From positions 372,001 through 436,000 of the forward strand of contig JALHMF010000002.1 in the NCBI GenBank assembly GCA_022844205.1: 64,000 nt of DNA, read 5' to 3'. Position numbers and translations under genes: made by a program. The notes under the pieces are model-generated. The model did no database searches and was not told the DNA's origin. It was given only the letters and a program-made list of their open reading frames with translations. Below are positions 47,321-58,115 of the stretch, piece by piece. Source of the DNA: Xanthobacteraceae bacterium. Lineage in GTDB: Bacteria; Pseudomonadota; Alphaproteobacteria; Rhizobiales; Xanthobacteraceae. The first letter of the stretch is position 1. Every line of letters starts with the position of its first letter.

Positions 47321-48232
47321 ATGAGTGCGGTTACCCTTCGCCAGCTTCGGTATCTGGAATCACTTGCCCGGCATCGTCATTTTGGCCGCGCGGCGGAGGA
47401 TTGCTCGATCTCGCAGCCGGCCCTTTCCATGCAGATCAAGGAACTGGAGCAGACGCTGGGGATCGATCTGGTCGAACGTTGCAGCGGCGAGGTCGTCCTC
47501 ACGTCCAAAGGCGAAGAGATCGTGGAGCGCGCGACGAAGATCCTGATCGCCACGCGCGACCTTATGGATCTCGCCCGGCAAGGCACGCATGCGCTGAGCG
47601 GCGTGCTGCGGCTTGGCGTGATCCCGACGCTGAGCCCGTATCTGCTGCCGCGCATCCTCCCCCTGTTGCAAAAAAAGTATCCCAAACTGCGACTTGAGCT
47701 TCGCGAGACGCAGACGAAGCCGATGCTCGATGAACTAGCGCGCGGCAATCTTGATGCGGTGATGCTGGCGCTCCCTGCGGAAGCGGCCGATGTGGAAGCG
47801 CTCAATCTGTTCGAGGACAGCTTCCTTCTCGCCGTGCCGGCGGGAGATCCCTTGCAGAAACGCATGCAGATCTCCGTTGATGATTTCGATCCGCGGCGGC
47901 TGCTGCTGCTGGAAGAAGGCCATTGCCTGCGCGATCAGGCGCTCGCCTTTTGCGGGATGGCGCGGTCGGAGGCATCGACCACGCTTGGCGCCACGAGCCT
48001 CGCCACCGTGATGCAGATGGTGGCCAGCGGTTACGGCATCACGCTCGTGCCGGAAGTGGCGGCGGACGCTGAAGTGCGCGATGCGCGCGTGAAGCTGATC
48101 CAGTTCGTGAAGCCGCGGCCCAGCCGGATGATCGGTCTTGCCTGGCGGAAGACATCACCGCGCAAGGCGGATTTCCGGGCGCTTGGCGAGGTTGTGAAGG
48201 CGGTGTTCGCGCAGAAAACCGCACGGAAATGA
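47321..48232 (+). CDS. oxyR: Hydrogen peroxide-inducible genes activator OxyR
   Basis: LysR-family peroxide sensor of 303 residues. N-terminal HTH: TLRQLRYLESLARHRHFGRAAEDCSISQPALSMQIKELE. The redox switch is in the segment LLLEEGHCLRDQALAFCGM, with two Cys nine residues apart as in E. coli OxyR (Cys199 and Cys208), and GATSLATVMQMVASGYGITLVPE follows. Both cysteines kept means thiol-disulfide sensing. Divergent from katA, its classic target. A GNRA-capped hairpin follows. Confidence 0.96.
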   Translation: MSAVTLRQLRYLESLARHRHFGRAAEDCSISQPALSMQIKELEQTLGIDLVERCSGEVVLTSKGEEIVERATKILIATRDLMDLARQGTHALSGVLRLGVIPTLSPYLLPRILPLLQKKYPKLRLELRETQTKPMLDELARGNLDAVMLALPAEAADVEALNLFEDSFLLAVPAGDPLQKRMQISVDDFDPRRLLLLEEGHCLRDQALAFCGMARSEASTTLGATSLATVMQMVASGYGITLVPEVAADAEVRDARVKLIQFVKPRPSRMIGLAWRKTSPRKADFRALGEVVKAVFAQKTARK

Positions 48233-48234
48233 AA

Positions 48235-48258
48235 CGGGGCAGCCGCAAGGCCGCCCCG
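48235..48258. terminator. Hairpin between convergent oxyR and pnp
   Basis: CGGGGC / GCCCCG (48235-48240 and 48253-48258) enclosing GCC-GCAA-GGC, so the tip is a GNRA tetraloop. It starts 3 bp after the oxyR stop and lies about 22 bp past the pnp stop on the other strand. Only a weak T-tract. Confidence 0.6.
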
Positions 48259-48280
48259 CATGACTCAATTTCTTGAGAGC

Positions 48281-50434
48281 TTACTCGGCGGCGCCGGCGG
48301 GTTCGCCTTCCGTCTTCTGCTTCGCTTCAAGGTCTTCGCCGGTCTGTTGATCGACGGCCTTCATCGAGAGCTTCACCTTGCCGCGATCGTCGAAGCCGAG
48401 AAGCTTCACCTTCACCTTGTCGCCTTCCTTGACGACGTCCGACGTCTTGTTCACGCGGCGCGGGGCAAGGTGCGAGATGTGGACGAGGCCGTCCTTCGGG
48501 CCGAAGAAGTTCACGAAGGCGCCGAAGTCCACGACCTTCACGACGGTGCCGTCGTAAATGGTGCCGACTTCCGGTTCCGACACAATGGTCTTGATCCAGT
48601 TCATCGCGGCCTTGATCGCCTCTCCGTTCGAGGAGGCGACCTTCACGGTGCCGTTGTCTTCCACGTTGATCTTGGCGCCGGTCTTTTCCACGATTTCGCG
48701 GATGACCTTGCCGCCAGTGCCGATCACTTCGCGGATTTTATCGACCGGGATCTGGATCACTTCGATGCGCGGAGCATGTTCGCCAAGCTCCGGACGAGCG
48801 GTGGTGAGCGCCTTGGCCATTTCGCCGAGGATGTGCAGACGGCCGTCCTTGGCCTGTGTCAGCGCCACCTTCATGATCTCTTCGGTGATGCCGGCGATCT
48901 TGATGTCCATCTGAAGCGCGGTGATGCCTGTGTCGGTGCCCGCGACCTTGAAGTCCATGTCACCGAGATGATCCTCGTCGCCGAGAATATCGGAGAGCAC
49001 CGCGAACTTCTTGCCTTCCAGGATCAGGCCCATCGCGATGCCAGCAACCGGGCGGCGGAGCGGAACGCCCGCATCCATCAGCGCGAGAGAGGCGCCGCAG
49101 ACCGTGGCCATCGAGCTTGAGCCGTTCGACTCCCAAATTTCCGACACGATACGCAGGGTGTACGGAAACTCGTGCGCAGCCGGCAGGATCGGATGGATTG
49201 ATCGCCAGGCGAGTTTGCCGTGACCGATTTCGCGGCGGCCCGGAGCGCCGGTGCGGCCGGTCTCGCCGACGGAGAAGTGCGGGAAATTATAGTGCAGCAG
49301 GAACCGTTCCTTGTAGGTACCGGTAAGCGCGTCGATGAACTGCTCATCTTCGCCGGTGCCAAGCGTGGCTACGCACATCGCCTGCGTTTCGCCGCGGGTG
49401 AAGAGTGCGGAACCATGCGTACGCGGCAATACGCCGACTTCCGCGACGATCGGACGGACGGTCTTGCCGTCGCGGCCGTCGATGCGTTTGCCGGTGTCCA
49501 GGATCGAGTTGCGCACGACCCTGGCTTCGAGTTCCTTGAACACGCCCATCACACGCGTGATCGCCGGTGCATCCTTGTCATCTTCGGCCAGAGTGAAGGC
49601 TTCCTTCACCTTGACCTTGGCGGCATCAACCGCCTTGTGGCGCTGCTGCTTCTCGCGGATCGAATAGGCGGCGCGGAGGTCGGATTCAACCAGCGAAGCG
49701 ATCTTCTTTTCGATTGCGCTGTTGTCGATGAGCTTCAGTTCGCGTGGTTCCTTCGCCGCCTTTTCCGCGAGGCGGATGATCATGTCGATCACCGGCTGGA
49801 AATGGCGGTGCCCGAACATCACCGAGCCGAGCATGACTTCTTCCGGAAGTTCCTTCGCTTCCGACTCGACCATCAGAACCGCATCGGCGGTGCCGGCGAC
49901 CACGAGCTCGAGGCTCGATTCCTTCATCTCGTCGATCTGCGGATTCAGCACGTACTCATTGTTGATGAAGCCAACGCGAGCCGCGCCGATCGGGCCCTGG
50001 AACGGCGCACCGGAAAGCGTCAGCGCGGCCGAAGCCGCCACCATCGCAACGACGTCAGGATCGTTTTCGAGATCGTGCGAAAGCACATTGATGGTGATCT
50101 GCGTGTCGCAGCGCCAGCCGTCAGCGAACAGCGGACGGATCGGACGGTCGATGAGACGCGAGATCAGCGTGTCGCGTTCCGTCGGACCGCGTTCGCGCTT
50201 GAAGTAGCCGCCCGGGATGCGTCCCGCGGCGTAGAATTTTTCCTGGTAGTTGACGGTGAGCGGAAGGAAATCGATTCCGGGCTTCGGCTCTTTTGCCGCC
50301 ACGACGGCGGCGAGAACGGTGGTGTCGCCGTAGGTGGCGAGCACGGCGCCGTCCGCCTGGCGCGCGGCGCGGCCGGTTTCGAGGACTAGCTTGCGGCCTC
50401 CCCAGTCGATTTCTTCACGATGAATGTTGAACAT
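48281..50434 (-). CDS. pnp: Polyribonucleotide nucleotidyltransferase (PNPase)
   Basis: 3'-to-5' phosphorolytic exonuclease and degradosome enzyme. 717 residues from ATG 50434 ([21 protein letters not shown]); longer frames run through the leader. Two RNase PH domains: FRRSFF-like [19 protein letters not shown] and [14 protein letters not shown], with catalytic Asp in [19 protein letters not shown]. Then a KH domain ([20 protein letters not shown]) and an S1 domain ([20 protein letters not shown]). Follows rpsO, as in most bacteria. Its leader holds a striking set of repeats (separate entry). Confidence 0.98.
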   Translation of the reverse strand: MFNIHREEIDWGGRKLVLETGRAARQADGAVLATYGDTTVLAAVVAAKEPKPGIDFLPLTVNYQEKFYAAGRIPGGYFKRERGPTERDTLISRLIDRPIRPLFADGWRCDTQITINVLSHDLENDPDVVAMVAASAALTLSGAPFQGPIGAARVGFINNEYVLNPQIDEMKESSLELVVAGTADAVLMVESEAKELPEEVMLGSVMFGHRHFQPVIDMIIRLAEKAAKEPRELKLIDNSAIEKKIASLVESDLRAAYSIREKQQRHKAVDAAKVKVKEAFTLAEDDKDAPAITRVMGVFKELEARVVRNSILDTGKRIDGRDGKTVRPIVAEVGVLPRTHGSALFTRGETQAMCVATLGTGEDEQFIDALTGTYKERFLLHYNFPHFSVGETGRTGAPGRREIGHGKLAWRSIHPILPAAHEFPYTLRIVSEIWESNGSSSMATVCGASLALMDAGVPLRRPVAGIAMGLILEGKKFAVLSDILGDEDHLGDMDFKVAGTDTGITALQMDIKIAGITEEIMKVALTQAKDGRLHILGEMAKALTTARPELGEHAPRIEVIQIPVDKIREVIGTGGKVIREIVEKTGAKINVEDNGTVKVASSNGEAIKAAMNWIKTIVSEPEVGTIYDGTVVKVVDFGAFVNFFGPKDGLVHISHLAPRRVNKTSDVVKEGDKVKVKLLGFDDRGKVKLSMKAVDQQTGEDLEAKQKTEGEPAGAAE

Positions 50435-50439
50435 AGATT

Positions 50440-50552
50440 TTTTCCATGGCTTGCGGAGACGAAAAGCCATGGGCAAGACGGCAAGATGCTCGCCTCCGCG
50501 CGGTTGCGCGGCATGAGGTGAGCATCCAACGATCCTGCCATGGCTTTTGTCT
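50440..50552 (-). promoter_or_regulatory. pnp mRNA leader with mutually exclusive hairpins
   Basis: On the plus strand CCATGGCTT occurs at 50444-50452 and, extended to CCATGGCTTTT, at 50538-50548; its inverse AAAAGCCATGG is at 50462-50472. The middle arm can pair with the distal copy (11 bp, plus GCA/TGC and outer GAC/GTC pairs) to form a long stem enclosing GATGCTC / GAGCATC (50485-50491 with 50520-50526) and CCGCGC-GGTT-GCGCGG (50496-50511), or with the near copy (9 bp, 11-nt loop) right beside the pnp start at 50434. In E. coli, RNase III cuts a long pnp leader stem and PNPase then represses itself; the long stem here is a good candidate for the same. Confidence 0.75.
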
Positions 50553-50564
50553 TCCTTCGGTGAT

Positions 50565-50583
50565 GCGGCGGCCCTGCCGCCGC
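50565..50583 (-). terminator. GC-rich hairpin between rpsO and pnp
   Basis: GCGGCGGC-CCT-GCCGCCGC, a perfect 8-bp stem with a 3-nt loop, 36 bp after the rpsO stop. No T-tract follows. It could be a partial rpsO terminator or processing site, letting some transcripts run into pnp. Confidence 0.6.
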
Positions 50584-50618
50584 GGGCCCGCACGGTGCGA
50601 TCACCGCGCGGCGTGCGA

Positions 50619-50888
50619 TTAGCGGCGAATGTCCAGCCGCTCGATCAGTTTCTGGTAACGGGTTTCGTCCCTCGACTTCAGATAGTCGAGAAGTCCACGG
50701 CGCATCGCGACCATTTTCAACAGTCCGCGGCGCGAGTGGTTATCCTTCACATGGTTCTTGAAGTGGCCGGTCAGGTTGTTGATCCGTTCGGTGAGGATCG
50801 CGACCTGTACTTCGGGCGAACCGGTGTCGCCCTTCTTGGTGGCATAGTCGTTTACAAGCGCCTGCTTGCGCTCAGCCGTAATCGACAT
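50619..50888 (-). CDS. rpsO: 30S ribosomal protein S15
   Basis: Small-subunit assembly protein binding the 16S three-way junction. 89 residues from ATG 50888 ([20 protein letters not shown]), with GAAGGA six bases upstream. Motifs: [58 protein letters not shown]. Its own promoter likely lies in the 163-bp gap after truB (50889-51051), which also holds a CCGTAC-CA-GTACGG hairpin (51009-51022). Confidence 0.98.
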   Translation of the reverse strand: MSITAERKQALVNDYATKKGDTGSPEVQVAILTERINNLTGHFKNHVKDNHSRRGLLKMVAMRRGLLDYLKSRDETRYQKLIERLDIRR

Positions 50889-51051
50889 CGGATGTTCCTT
50901 CTGTTCGGGTTTATGGGGACGGCAGTGGCCGGGATGTCGTCCAGCCTTGTCGCCAAGGTTGACCGCACAAGGCGATTCAACTGGCGGGAATATACCGATA
51001 TTCGCGCTCCGTACCAGTACGGAAAAAGTGAGCAAAACCAGACACAAACGC

Positions 51052-51975
51052 TTATCGGGGCAAATTGAAGATGCGCTTCGGCTTGAGCGAGCCGTGTTCG
51101 ACTTCGGCGAGCGCGATAAGCGCGCCCTGCGCGCTGACCGAAACAAGACCCTCGATGATGGGCGCGTCGCGGCCGCGCAGGAGAACCGGCTGGCCTTGCG
51201 TCAGCCTTTGGGCGTCGTTGCTACTGACGTTCAGCGCAGGCAGCGATCCAAACCCGGCCTCGACCGGAAGCAGCACAGGGGTGAGACCTGCTTCGCCTTC
51301 CTGCTCGGAGATTTTTTTCAGCGCATCGATCGAGATCGCGCGCTGCTCATCGAACAGCCCAACCATCGTCCGGCGCAGATTTGTCACATGCCCGAAGCAG
51401 CCGAGCCTGCGGCCCATGTCGCGCGCGAGTGCGCGCACATAGGTGCCTTTTCCGCATTCTACTTCAAAAACCGAATGTTCAGCCTCGGGCGAGCTGACAA
51501 GCCGCAGTGAGTGAACCTCGATCTCGCGCGAGGCAAGATCGACATCCTCGCCGGCGCGCGCCAGATCGTAAGCACGCTCGCCGTTGATCTTCAGCGCGGA
51601 AAATCGCGGCGGCGTCTGCTCGATCGCGCCGGTGAATTCCGGCAGCAGCGCAAGCACGGAATTCCGGTCGGGACGAAGATCGGAATTCTGCATGGACCGG
51701 CCTTCGGCGTCGTCGGTGTCGGTCTCGATGCCCCAGCGAACGGTGAAGCGATAGATCTTCCGTCCGTCCATCACGAACGGAACGGTCTTGGTCGCCTCGC
51801 CGAGCGCAATGGGGAGGACGCCGGAGGCAAGCGGATCGAGCGTGCCGGCGTGTCCGACTTTCTTCGCGCGGAAGATGCGCTTGATCGCCCCGACAGCGCC
51901 GGTGGACGTTTCGCCGACGGCCTTGTCGAGGATGATCCAGCCGTGCACATCCCGCCGCTCGATGCGTGTCTGCAT
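51052..51975 (-). CDS. truB: tRNA pseudouridine(55) synthase TruB
   Basis: Makes pseudouridine 55 in the T-loop of tRNAs. 307 residues. [24 protein letters not shown] opens the fold, with the catalytic Asp in [37 protein letters not shown]-like [17 protein letters not shown] and [20 protein letters not shown] follow, and a C-terminal PUA-like part ends the chain. Its ATG overlaps the rbfA stop (TGATG), so it is translationally coupled in the nusA-infB cluster. Confidence 0.97.
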   Translation of the reverse strand: MQTRIERRDVHGWIILDKAVGETSTGAVGAIKRIFRAKKVGHAGTLDPLASGVLPIALGEATKTVPFVMDGRKIYRFTVRWGIETDTDDAEGRSMQNSDLRPDRNSVLALLPEFTGAIEQTPPRFSALKINGERAYDLARAGEDVDLASREIEVHSLRLVSSPEAEHSVFEVECGKGTYVRALARDMGRRLGCFGHVTNLRRTMVGLFDEQRAISIDALKKISEQEGEAGLTPVLLPVEAGFGSLPALNVSSNDAQRLTQGQPVLLRGRDAPIIEGLVSVSAQGALIALAEVEHGSLKPKRIFNLPR

Positions 51976-52388
51976 CAGGAATTCCTGTTCTTGTCGCGGG
52001 CGGTGTCGCGCACGACTTCCGGCGAGCGTAACAGTTTTTCGATTCGTTCCGCCTCGTCGAATCGCTCGTCGATCAGAAAGCGGATGTCGGGCGCGAATTT
52101 CAGGTTCACGCGTTTGGCGATTTCGGTGCGCAGGTATTTGCGGTTGTTACCGAGCGCCTCGAGAACCGCCTCCTTGTCGCGCCCGCCAAGCGGCATCACA
52201 TAGATGGTCGCAAGCCGCAGGTCGGGGCTCATGCGCACTTCGGGCACGGTGATCATGTTCTTCGCCAGCACCTTGTCGAAGTCAGCGCCGCGCGTCAGCA
52301 CTTCGGATAGGGCATGGCGGATGAGTTCGCCCACGCGCAACTGGCGCTGGCCTGGGGTCGATGGATGTTCGCTGCGGTGTTTTTTCAT
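51975..52388 (-). CDS. rbfA: Ribosome-binding factor A
   Basis: Late 30S maturation factor of 137 residues with a KH-type fold. Motifs: [45 protein letters not shown], and [35 protein letters not shown]. The N-terminus ([12 protein letters not shown]) is polar. It follows infB by 54 bp; its stop overlaps the truB start. Confidence 0.97.
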   Translation of the reverse strand: MKKHRSEHPSTPGQRQLRVGELIRHALSEVLTRGADFDKVLAKNMITVPEVRMSPDLRLATIYVMPLGGRDKEAVLEALGNNRKYLRTEIAKRVNLKFAPDIRFLIDERFDEAERIEKLLRSPEVVRDTARDKNRNS

Positions 52389-52442
52389 GGCATCACGCCG
52401 TTCCGGGATTGAACCGGAAGCGGCGTTCCAGTTGCGGTCAGC

Positions 52443-55010
52443 TCAAAGCGTGCGCTTGATGCTCTCAACGCGGTAGCATTCGATCAGGTCGCCCTTGCGG
52501 ATGTCATCGTAGGATTCAAACGACATGCCGCATTCCTGACCGGCGAGTACTTCGCGGGCATCGTCCTTGAAGCGCTTGAGCGTGGAGAGCTTGCCTTCGT
52601 GAATGACGATGTCGTCGCGCACGAGGCGGACATTGGCGCCGCGCTCGACCTTGCCTTCGGTCACGCGGCAGCCGGCGACCTTGCCGATCTTGGAGACGTC
52701 GAACACTTCGAGGATTTCGGCCTTGCCGAGTGCCGTTTCGCGCAGCATCGGCGCGAGCAGGCCTGACATCGCACCTTTCACATCGTCTACGAGGTTGTAG
52801 ATGATGTTGTAGTAGCGGATTTCGTTGCCCGAACGCTCGGCCTTCTCGCGCGCTTCCTTGTGGGCGCGCACGTTGAAGCCGATGATCGCGGCACCCGAGG
52901 TTTCGGCGAGCGTCACGTCGGATTCGGTGATCGCACCGACGCCCGCATGCAGCACGCGCGCCATCACTTCCTCAGTGCCCAGTTTTTCAAGCGCGCTGAC
53001 AATCGCCTCGACCGAGCCCTGCACGTCGCCCTTGATGAGGAGCGGGAATTCCTTGCGGCCGGTGGTCTTGAGCTGGCTCATCATCTGTTCGAGCGAGCCG
53101 CCGGTCTTCATGCCTGCCGACGCTTTTTCGCGGCGTTCGCGCTGGCGATAGTCGGTGATCTCGCGGGCACGGGCTTCGTTTTCGACGACCGCCAGACGGT
53201 CGCCCGCCTCCGGTGTGCCGGCAAAACCGAGGACTTCGACCGGCAATGAAGGACCGGCCGTTTCGATCTGCTTGCCCTGGTCGCTGACGAGCGCGCGCAC
53301 GCGCCCCCATTCCGCACCGGCGACAACGATGTCACCGACGCGCAGCGTGCCGCGTTGTACGAGCACGGTTGCGACCGGGCCGCGGCCGCGGTCGAGTTTC
53401 GCTTCGATCACCGTGCCTTCGGCAGGACGATCCGGATTGGCGCGCAGGTCCAGAATTTCGGCCTGCAGGCTGATCACTTCCAGCAGCTTGTCGAGATTGA
53501 TCTTCTTGGTGGCCGACACTTCCACTTCGAGTGTGTCGCCGCCCAGCGATTCCACCTGCACCTCGTGCTGGAGGAGTTCGGTGCGGACACGTTCCGGCTT
53601 GGCGTCGGACTTGTCGATCTTGTTGATCGCAACGATCATCGGCACCTTGCCGGCGCGCGCGTGATTGATCGCTTCGATGGTTTGCGGCTTCACGCCGTCG
53701 TCGGCCGCGACCACAAGAATGACGAGATCGGTGACCTTGGCGCCGCGCGCACGCATGGCGGTGAATGCCGCGTGGCCCGGGGTATCGATGAAGGTGACTT
53801 TGGCGCCCGACTTGTTGGTCACCTGATAGGCGCCGATATGCTGCGTGATGCCGCCGGCTTCGCCCGACACAACATCCGTCTGCCGGATGGAATCGAGCAG
53901 CGAAGTCTTGCCGTGGTCGACATGACCCATGATGGTCACGACCGGGGGACGCGGCTGCATGTGAGCCGTATCGTCGGCGGTATCGAACAGGCCTTCGACC
54001 ACGTCCGCTTCGGAAACGCGCTTGACGGTGTGGCCCATTTCCTCGGCGACCAGTTGCGCCGTGTCGGCGTCGATCACGTCGGTGATCTTCAGCATCTGGC
54101 CCTGCTGCATCAGCAGCCGGATCACGTCGACGCCGCGCTCGGCCATGCGGTTGGCCAGTTCCTGGATCGTGATGGATTCCGGGAGCACGACTTCACGAAT
54201 GATCTTTTCCTTCGGCTCGTCCGAAGGACGATGACCCGTCATGCGCTGCGTGCGCCGGCGGAACGCGGCGATCGAGCGCTGACGCTCGTCGCCTTCCGTG
54301 AATGCGGTGACGACGGTGAGACGGCCACGGCGGCGTTCTTCGCCTCCCGTACGCGTTGGCTTGGGCGGCGGAGCCGCCTTGCTGCCGCGGTGTTTGGAGC
54401 GCGGCCCGTCTTCGTCCTCTTCCAGGGTCAGCGGCCCGCGAACGACGGGCACTTTGGTCGGATCTTCGCCGAAACGCTTGCGCGCTTCCTGCTCCGCCTT
54501 GCGCTTCTTCTCTTCCTCGAAGGCGCGGCGGGATTCTTCCTCATGCTTGCGCTTTTCAGCGGCGTCGCGTTCGGCGCGATCGACCGCGTCGCGGCTGGCG
54601 CGGCGCTTTGCATCTTCTTCCGCATGGCGTCGATCTTCGGCTTCGCGTTCGCGTGCGTCGCCGAGCGCCTTCATACGGTTGATGCGCTCTTCCTCGGTCA
54701 GCGTGCGCAGCACGACGCCGGAAGGTTTTGCATCGGCGGATGGTGCAGGACGGGCTACGGTCTGTTTCGCGGTTTCTACAGGAGCGGCAGACGCTGGACG
54801 CGGCGCGGGTTTCTGGATTTCCGGCGCGGGCTCCTTCGCCTCGGTCGCAGGACCGACGACGCGGCGCTTGACCGTCTCGACGACCACTTCCTTGGAGCGG
54901 CCGTGGCTGAAGCTCTGGCGCACGGTACCCTTGCCCGCTGTCCGCTTGATCGTGAGCGTCTTCGGCGCCACGCGCAGGGTCTTTTCGCCAGTGTCTTTCG
55001 TGTCGGCCAT
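52443..55010 (-). CDS. infB: Translation initiation factor IF-2
   Basis: GTPase that places initiator tRNA on the 30S subunit. 855 residues. The first 230 or so are low-complexity and charged (coiled [20 protein letters not shown] type), usual in alphaproteobacteria. The IF2N-like domain shows [26 protein letters not shown]. The G domain from about 350: [16 protein letters not shown] (G1), ITQHIGAY (G2), [15 protein letters not shown] (G3), NKIDKSD (G4). The chain continues into the C1/C2 domains with FSNIG-like segments. It follows ylxR by 11 bp in the rimP-nusA-ylxR-infB-rbfA-truB unit. Confidence 0.98.
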   Translation of the reverse strand: MADTKDTGEKTLRVAPKTLTIKRTAGKGTVRQSFSHGRSKEVVVETVKRRVVGPATEAKEPAPEIQKPAPRPASAAPVETAKQTVARPAPSADAKPSGVVLRTLTEEERINRMKALGDAREREAEDRRHAEEDAKRRASRDAVDRAERDAAEKRKHEEESRRAFEEEKKRKAEQEARKRFGEDPTKVPVVRGPLTLEEDEDGPRSKHRGSKAAPPPKPTRTGGEERRRGRLTVVTAFTEGDERQRSIAAFRRRTQRMTGHRPSDEPKEKIIREVVLPESITIQELANRMAERGVDVIRLLMQQGQMLKITDVIDADTAQLVAEEMGHTVKRVSEADVVEGLFDTADDTAHMQPRPPVVTIMGHVDHGKTSLLDSIRQTDVVSGEAGGITQHIGAYQVTNKSGAKVTFIDTPGHAAFTAMRARGAKVTDLVILVVAADDGVKPQTIEAINHARAGKVPMIVAINKIDKSDAKPERVRTELLQHEVQVESLGGDTLEVEVSATKKINLDKLLEVISLQAEILDLRANPDRPAEGTVIEAKLDRGRGPVATVLVQRGTLRVGDIVVAGAEWGRVRALVSDQGKQIETAGPSLPVEVLGFAGTPEAGDRLAVVENEARAREITDYRQRERREKASAGMKTGGSLEQMMSQLKTTGRKEFPLLIKGDVQGSVEAIVSALEKLGTEEVMARVLHAGVGAITESDVTLAETSGAAIIGFNVRAHKEAREKAERSGNEIRYYNIIYNLVDDVKGAMSGLLAPMLRETALGKAEILEVFDVSKIGKVAGCRVTEGKVERGANVRLVRDDIVIHEGKLSTLKRFKDDAREVLAGQECGMSFESYDDIRKGDLIECYRVESIKRTL

Positions 55011-55021
55011 TCCAGTTCCTG

Positions 55022-55711
55022 TCAGTTCTGTCCGGCGCCCGGTTCCGGCGCCAATTGCTCGCCGCCCGGACCACCGTTCCGCCAGTGATCAAGTCGCAGA
55101 CAGCGCGAAAGAAAAGCCGTGCTGACGGGGTGCGCGAGCAGGGCTGCATGTACCACATTTGACCGCCCGAGCGCCAAGTCCAATTGCTCGCCTGCAAATG
55201 GGGAAAGGCTGGCCGGACGTGGTTTTCCGGCGGCTTCGGTGCGTCCGGCGGCCTGTTGCAGCTTCCGGACGCCATCCGTTGCGGCATCGCTGGCATGAAG
55301 GAGCAGGGCGATTTTCTGTTCCATCAGCGCCTTCTCGATCTTGGAGAAGCCTGTGACGACGGCTCCGGCCTTGTTCGCTATCGAAAGCGAAGCCAGTGCT
55401 GCCTTCTCAAGTAGGTTTTCCACTTCGCTGGACAAGTCCGGACGGGGGGAAACCTTTCCCCGGAAGGCGCGCGTGAGCGCTTTTTCCGCGATCGCTTTCT
55501 CAAGTGCCGCTTTCGTCGCGGTGATCCACGCACCTCGGCCCGGCAGCTTCCGCTCCAGATCGGCCACGACCCGCCCGTCAGGGCCGCCGACTAGACGAAT
55601 CATCCGGTCCACCGGTTTCACTTCTCGCGTCGCCAGACAAAGCCGCTCGACCTCGCCGCGCGAGGCGGCAAGACCGTTATCGGTTTCGTCAGGTTCCACG
55701 GCGGCCAGCAT
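55022..55711 (-). CDS. YlxR-family RNA-binding protein with L7Ae-like second domain
   Basis: 229 residues. The N-terminal YlxR (DUF448) domain shows [20 protein letters not shown] and [19 protein letters not shown], with the conserved PGRGAW core. The second half, from about residue 105 ([21 protein letters not shown]), looks like an L7Ae/L30e-type RNA-binding fold, found fused to YlxR in alphaproteobacteria. The C-terminus is Pro/Gly-rich. YlxR is always near nusA and infB and is thought to act on RNA or RNase P; its exact role is not settled. Starts 3 bp after the nusA stop. Confidence 0.9.
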   Translation of the reverse strand: MLAAVEPDETDNGLAASRGEVERLCLATREVKPVDRMIRLVGGPDGRVVADLERKLPGRGAWITATKAALEKAIAEKALTRAFRGKVSPRPDLSSEVENLLEKAALASLSIANKAGAVVTGFSKIEKALMEQKIALLLHASDAATDGVRKLQQAAGRTEAAGKPRPASLSPFAGEQLDLALGRSNVVHAALLAHPVSTAFLSRCLRLDHWRNGGPGGEQLAPEPGAGQN

Positions 55712-55714
55712 CGA

Positions 55715-57325
55715 TCAGCCTTCGGCTTTCTCTTCGGCTTCTTCCGCCGGCGGCGCTTCGGGCGGTGTCAGGGCCGCTGCATCGACCCAGCCCGCCTTCA
55801 CGCGCGCCTGCATCACCATCGTTTCCGCTTGATCGCGTTCAAGGCCGAAGCCATCGAGTATGCCGGGCTGGCGAACATTTTCGCCATCCTTGCGCTCGAC
55901 CCAGCCCACGAGATCGTCGGTCGCGCAGCCGGCAAGATCTTCCACGGTCTTGATGCCGTTCTCGCCGAAGGTGACGAGCATCTTGCTGGTTACACCCGGT
56001 ACTTCGCGCAGTTCGTCAGCAACGCCGAGCTCCTTTCGCTTGGCATCGATTTCGCCTTCGATCTTAGCAAGATATTCCTGGGCGCGGGTCTGCAACTCGG
56101 CGGCGGTTTCCTCGTCGAACCCCTCGATGCCGGCGAGTTCCTGCACCGGCACGAACGCAAGTTCTTCGATGGAGCCGAAGCCTTCGGAACTCAACAATTG
56201 GCCAACCATCTCGTCCACGTCGAGCGCTTCCATGAAGGTATTGGTGCGTTCCGCGAATTCCTTCTGGCGGCGTTCGCTTTCCTCGGCTTCGGTGAGAATG
56301 TCGATGTCCCAGCCGGTGAGCTGCGAGGCGAGGCGGACATTCTGGCCACGGCGGCCGATGGCGAGCGAAAGCTGCGCATCGGGAACGACGACCTCGATGC
56401 GCTCGCGCGTTTCATCGAGCACGACCTTGACGACTTCCGCCGGCGCCAGCGCGTTCACGACGAAAGTCGCGATATTTTCCGACCAGAGGATGATGTCGAT
56501 TTTTTCGCCGGCAAGCTCGTTCACCACCGCCTGCACGCGCGAACCGCGCATGCCGACGCAGGCGCCGACCGGATCGACCGACGAATCGCGGGAGATCACG
56601 GCGATCTTGGCGCGCGATCCCGGATCGCGGGCGACCGCGCGGATTTCGACGATGCTGTCGTAGATTTCCGGCACTTCCTGCGCGAACAGCTTGGCCATGA
56701 ATTGCGGATGCGTCCGCGACAGGAAAATTTGCGGGCCGCGCGGCTCGCGGCGCACGTCGTAGACATAGGCGCGCACCCGGTCGCCGTTGCGGAAGATTTC
56801 GCGCGGCAAGAGTTCGTCGCGCCGCACGATCGCTTCGCCGCGGCCGAGATCGACGACAACGTTGCCATATTCGACGCGCTTCACGACGCCGCTGACGATC
56901 TCGCCGATACGGTCCTTATATTCCTGGTACTGCCGGTCGCGCTCGGCATCGCGCACCTTCTGCACGATCACCTGTTTCGCCGACTGGGCGGCGATGCGGC
57001 CGTATTCGAGCGGCGGCAGCGATTCAGCGATGTAGTCGCCCGGCTGCGCGGCGGGGTTTTTGCGGCGGGCCTCTTCGAGGCTGATCTGCGTGGCTTCATT
57101 CTCGATCTGGTCCGCGACCAGCAGGAGACGCGAAAGCCGCAACTCGCCGGTTTTCGGATTGATCTCGGCCCGCACTTCCGTCTCGCTGCCATAGCGAGAG
57201 CGTGCGGCCTTCTGGATCGCGTCTTCCATCGCGGCGATCACGATGCCCTTGTCGATCGACTTCTCGCGCGCCACGGCTTCGGCGATCTGAAGCAGTTCGA
57301 GCCGGTTTGCGCTGACGGCTGCCAT
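55715..57325 (-). CDS. nusA: Transcription termination/antitermination protein NusA
   Basis: RNA polymerase-binding factor for pausing, termination and antitermination. 536 residues: N-terminal polymerase-binding domain ([24 protein letters not shown]), S1 domain near 135 ([21 protein letters not shown]), two KH domains ([22 protein letters not shown] and [20 protein letters not shown]), and a C-terminal tail with two helix-hairpin-helix acidic repeats ([21 protein letters not shown] and [20 protein letters not shown]). The tail repeats resemble the AR1/AR2 regions of E. coli. Follows rimP by 20 bp. Confidence 0.98.
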   Translation of the reverse strand: MAAVSANRLELLQIAEAVAREKSIDKGIVIAAMEDAIQKAARSRYGSETEVRAEINPKTGELRLSRLLLVADQIENEATQISLEEARRKNPAAQPGDYIAESLPPLEYGRIAAQSAKQVIVQKVRDAERDRQYQEYKDRIGEIVSGVVKRVEYGNVVVDLGRGEAIVRRDELLPREIFRNGDRVRAYVYDVRREPRGPQIFLSRTHPQFMAKLFAQEVPEIYDSIVEIRAVARDPGSRAKIAVISRDSSVDPVGACVGMRGSRVQAVVNELAGEKIDIILWSENIATFVVNALAPAEVVKVVLDETRERIEVVVPDAQLSLAIGRRGQNVRLASQLTGWDIDILTEAEESERRQKEFAERTNTFMEALDVDEMVGQLLSSEGFGSIEELAFVPVQELAGIEGFDEETAAELQTRAQEYLAKIEGEIDAKRKELGVADELREVPGVTSKMLVTFGENGIKTVEDLAGCATDDLVGWVERKDGENVRQPGILDGFGLERDQAETMVMQARVKAGWVDAAALTPPEAPPAEEAEEKAEG

Positions 57326-57345
57326 CTGGCGTCTCCTCGTGCTGT

Positions 57346-57984
57346 CTAAACGTTCGAGCGGCTTGCTGCCGCGGGATGGGGTGAATTGGAATTCTGGTTT
57401 TCCTGCGCGGGCTTTGCGCCGCGCGCGGCGTCTTTTCCGCGCTTCAGGGATTGGGCGACCAGCGCATCGGTGAGCACGAGTTTTGCTTCGCTCATGTCGC
57501 GGATCGGCGCCTTGATCTCCACCGGTCCGCCTTCGGCATCCACGCGAATTTTTGCGTAATCGCCTTCGGCACCGAGGAGGACGCCGCGAAAGCGTTTTCG
57601 CCTTTCGACCGGCACATCCATCTCGATCTTGATCTCATGGCCGGCATTTCGTTCGAAATCGGAGCGCCGCACGAGCGGCCGGTCGATGCCGGGCGAGGAA
57701 AGCTCAAGCCGGTATCCGGTCTGGATCGGGTCCTCGACGTCGAGCGTGGGTGAAAGCACACGGGATGCCGTCTCGCAGTCCTCGATCAGAAAGGTGCCGT
57801 CCGGGCGCTCGGCCATGATCTGCACCGTGCAGCCGTCGCGGCCTGAAACCTTCACGCGCACAAGCCGGTAGCCGAGCCCGATCAGCACTGGCTCGATGAT
57901 CGCCGCGACGCGCGCGGAGATGCCCTTCTCGCCGATGAGGCGGGGCTCTTCGAGTTGTTCGTTCGTTGTTTCGTGCTCGTTCAT
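57346..57984 (-). CDS. rimP: Ribosome maturation factor RimP
   Basis: 30S maturation factor of 212 residues from ATG 57984 ([14 protein letters not shown]); the open frame extends to 58125 but would cross the leader terminator. Marks: [75 protein letters not shown] and [15 protein letters not shown]. The C-terminal 40 residues are basic and low-complexity. First gene of the nusA-infB operon; see the leader entry. Confidence 0.96.
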   Translation of the reverse strand: MNEHETTNEQLEEPRLIGEKGISARVAAIIEPVLIGLGYRLVRVKVSGRDGCTVQIMAERPDGTFLIEDCETASRVLSPTLDVEDPIQTGYRLELSSPGIDRPLVRRSDFERNAGHEIKIEMDVPVERRKRFRGVLLGAEGDYAKIRVDAEGGPVEIKAPIRDMSEAKLVLTDALVAQSLKRGKDAARGAKPAQENQNSNSPHPAAASRSNV

Positions 57985-58007
57985 TGTTTGTGTGCGGCGC
58001 AAGTAAC

Positions 58008-58039
58008 AAAAAAGAGCGGGTCCCGGCCGGGGCCCACTC
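58008..58039 (-). terminator. Intrinsic terminator in the rimP leader (candidate attenuator)
   Basis: On the minus strand a strong stem, GAG plus GGGCCCCGG pairing with CCGGGACCC plus CTC (58039-58014, one G-U pair), is followed directly by TTTTTT (58013-58008). It lies only 24 nt upstream of the rimP ATG and downstream of the likely promoter, so some transcripts of the whole rimP-nusA-infB unit should end here. In E. coli a tRNA gene (metY) sits in this place; I see no tRNA in the short leader. Confidence 0.85.
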
Positions 58040-58087
58040 TCCCAATATCCGATCACCAGATCGCTATGAGATGATGTTGTTGCCGGG

Positions 58088-58115
58088 AATATAGCGCCGA
58101 ATGACGGGGGCGCAA
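58088..58115 (-). promoter_or_regulatory. Candidate sigma-70 promoter of rimP-nusA-infB
   Basis: TTGCGC (58115-58110) and TATATT (58093-58088) on the minus strand, 16 bp apart. Start would be near 58081, giving a leader of about 97 nt that contains the terminator hairpin. Motif call only. Confidence 0.5.

Noticed and set aside
53355-55088. 577-codon plus-strand frame opposite infB
   Set aside because: Antisense shadow of infB; no ribosome-binding site and low-complexity Asp/His/Arg/Phe composition.
55829-57349. 506-codon plus-strand frame opposite nusA
   Set aside because: Same type of shadow; nusA domains are unmistakable on the minus strand.
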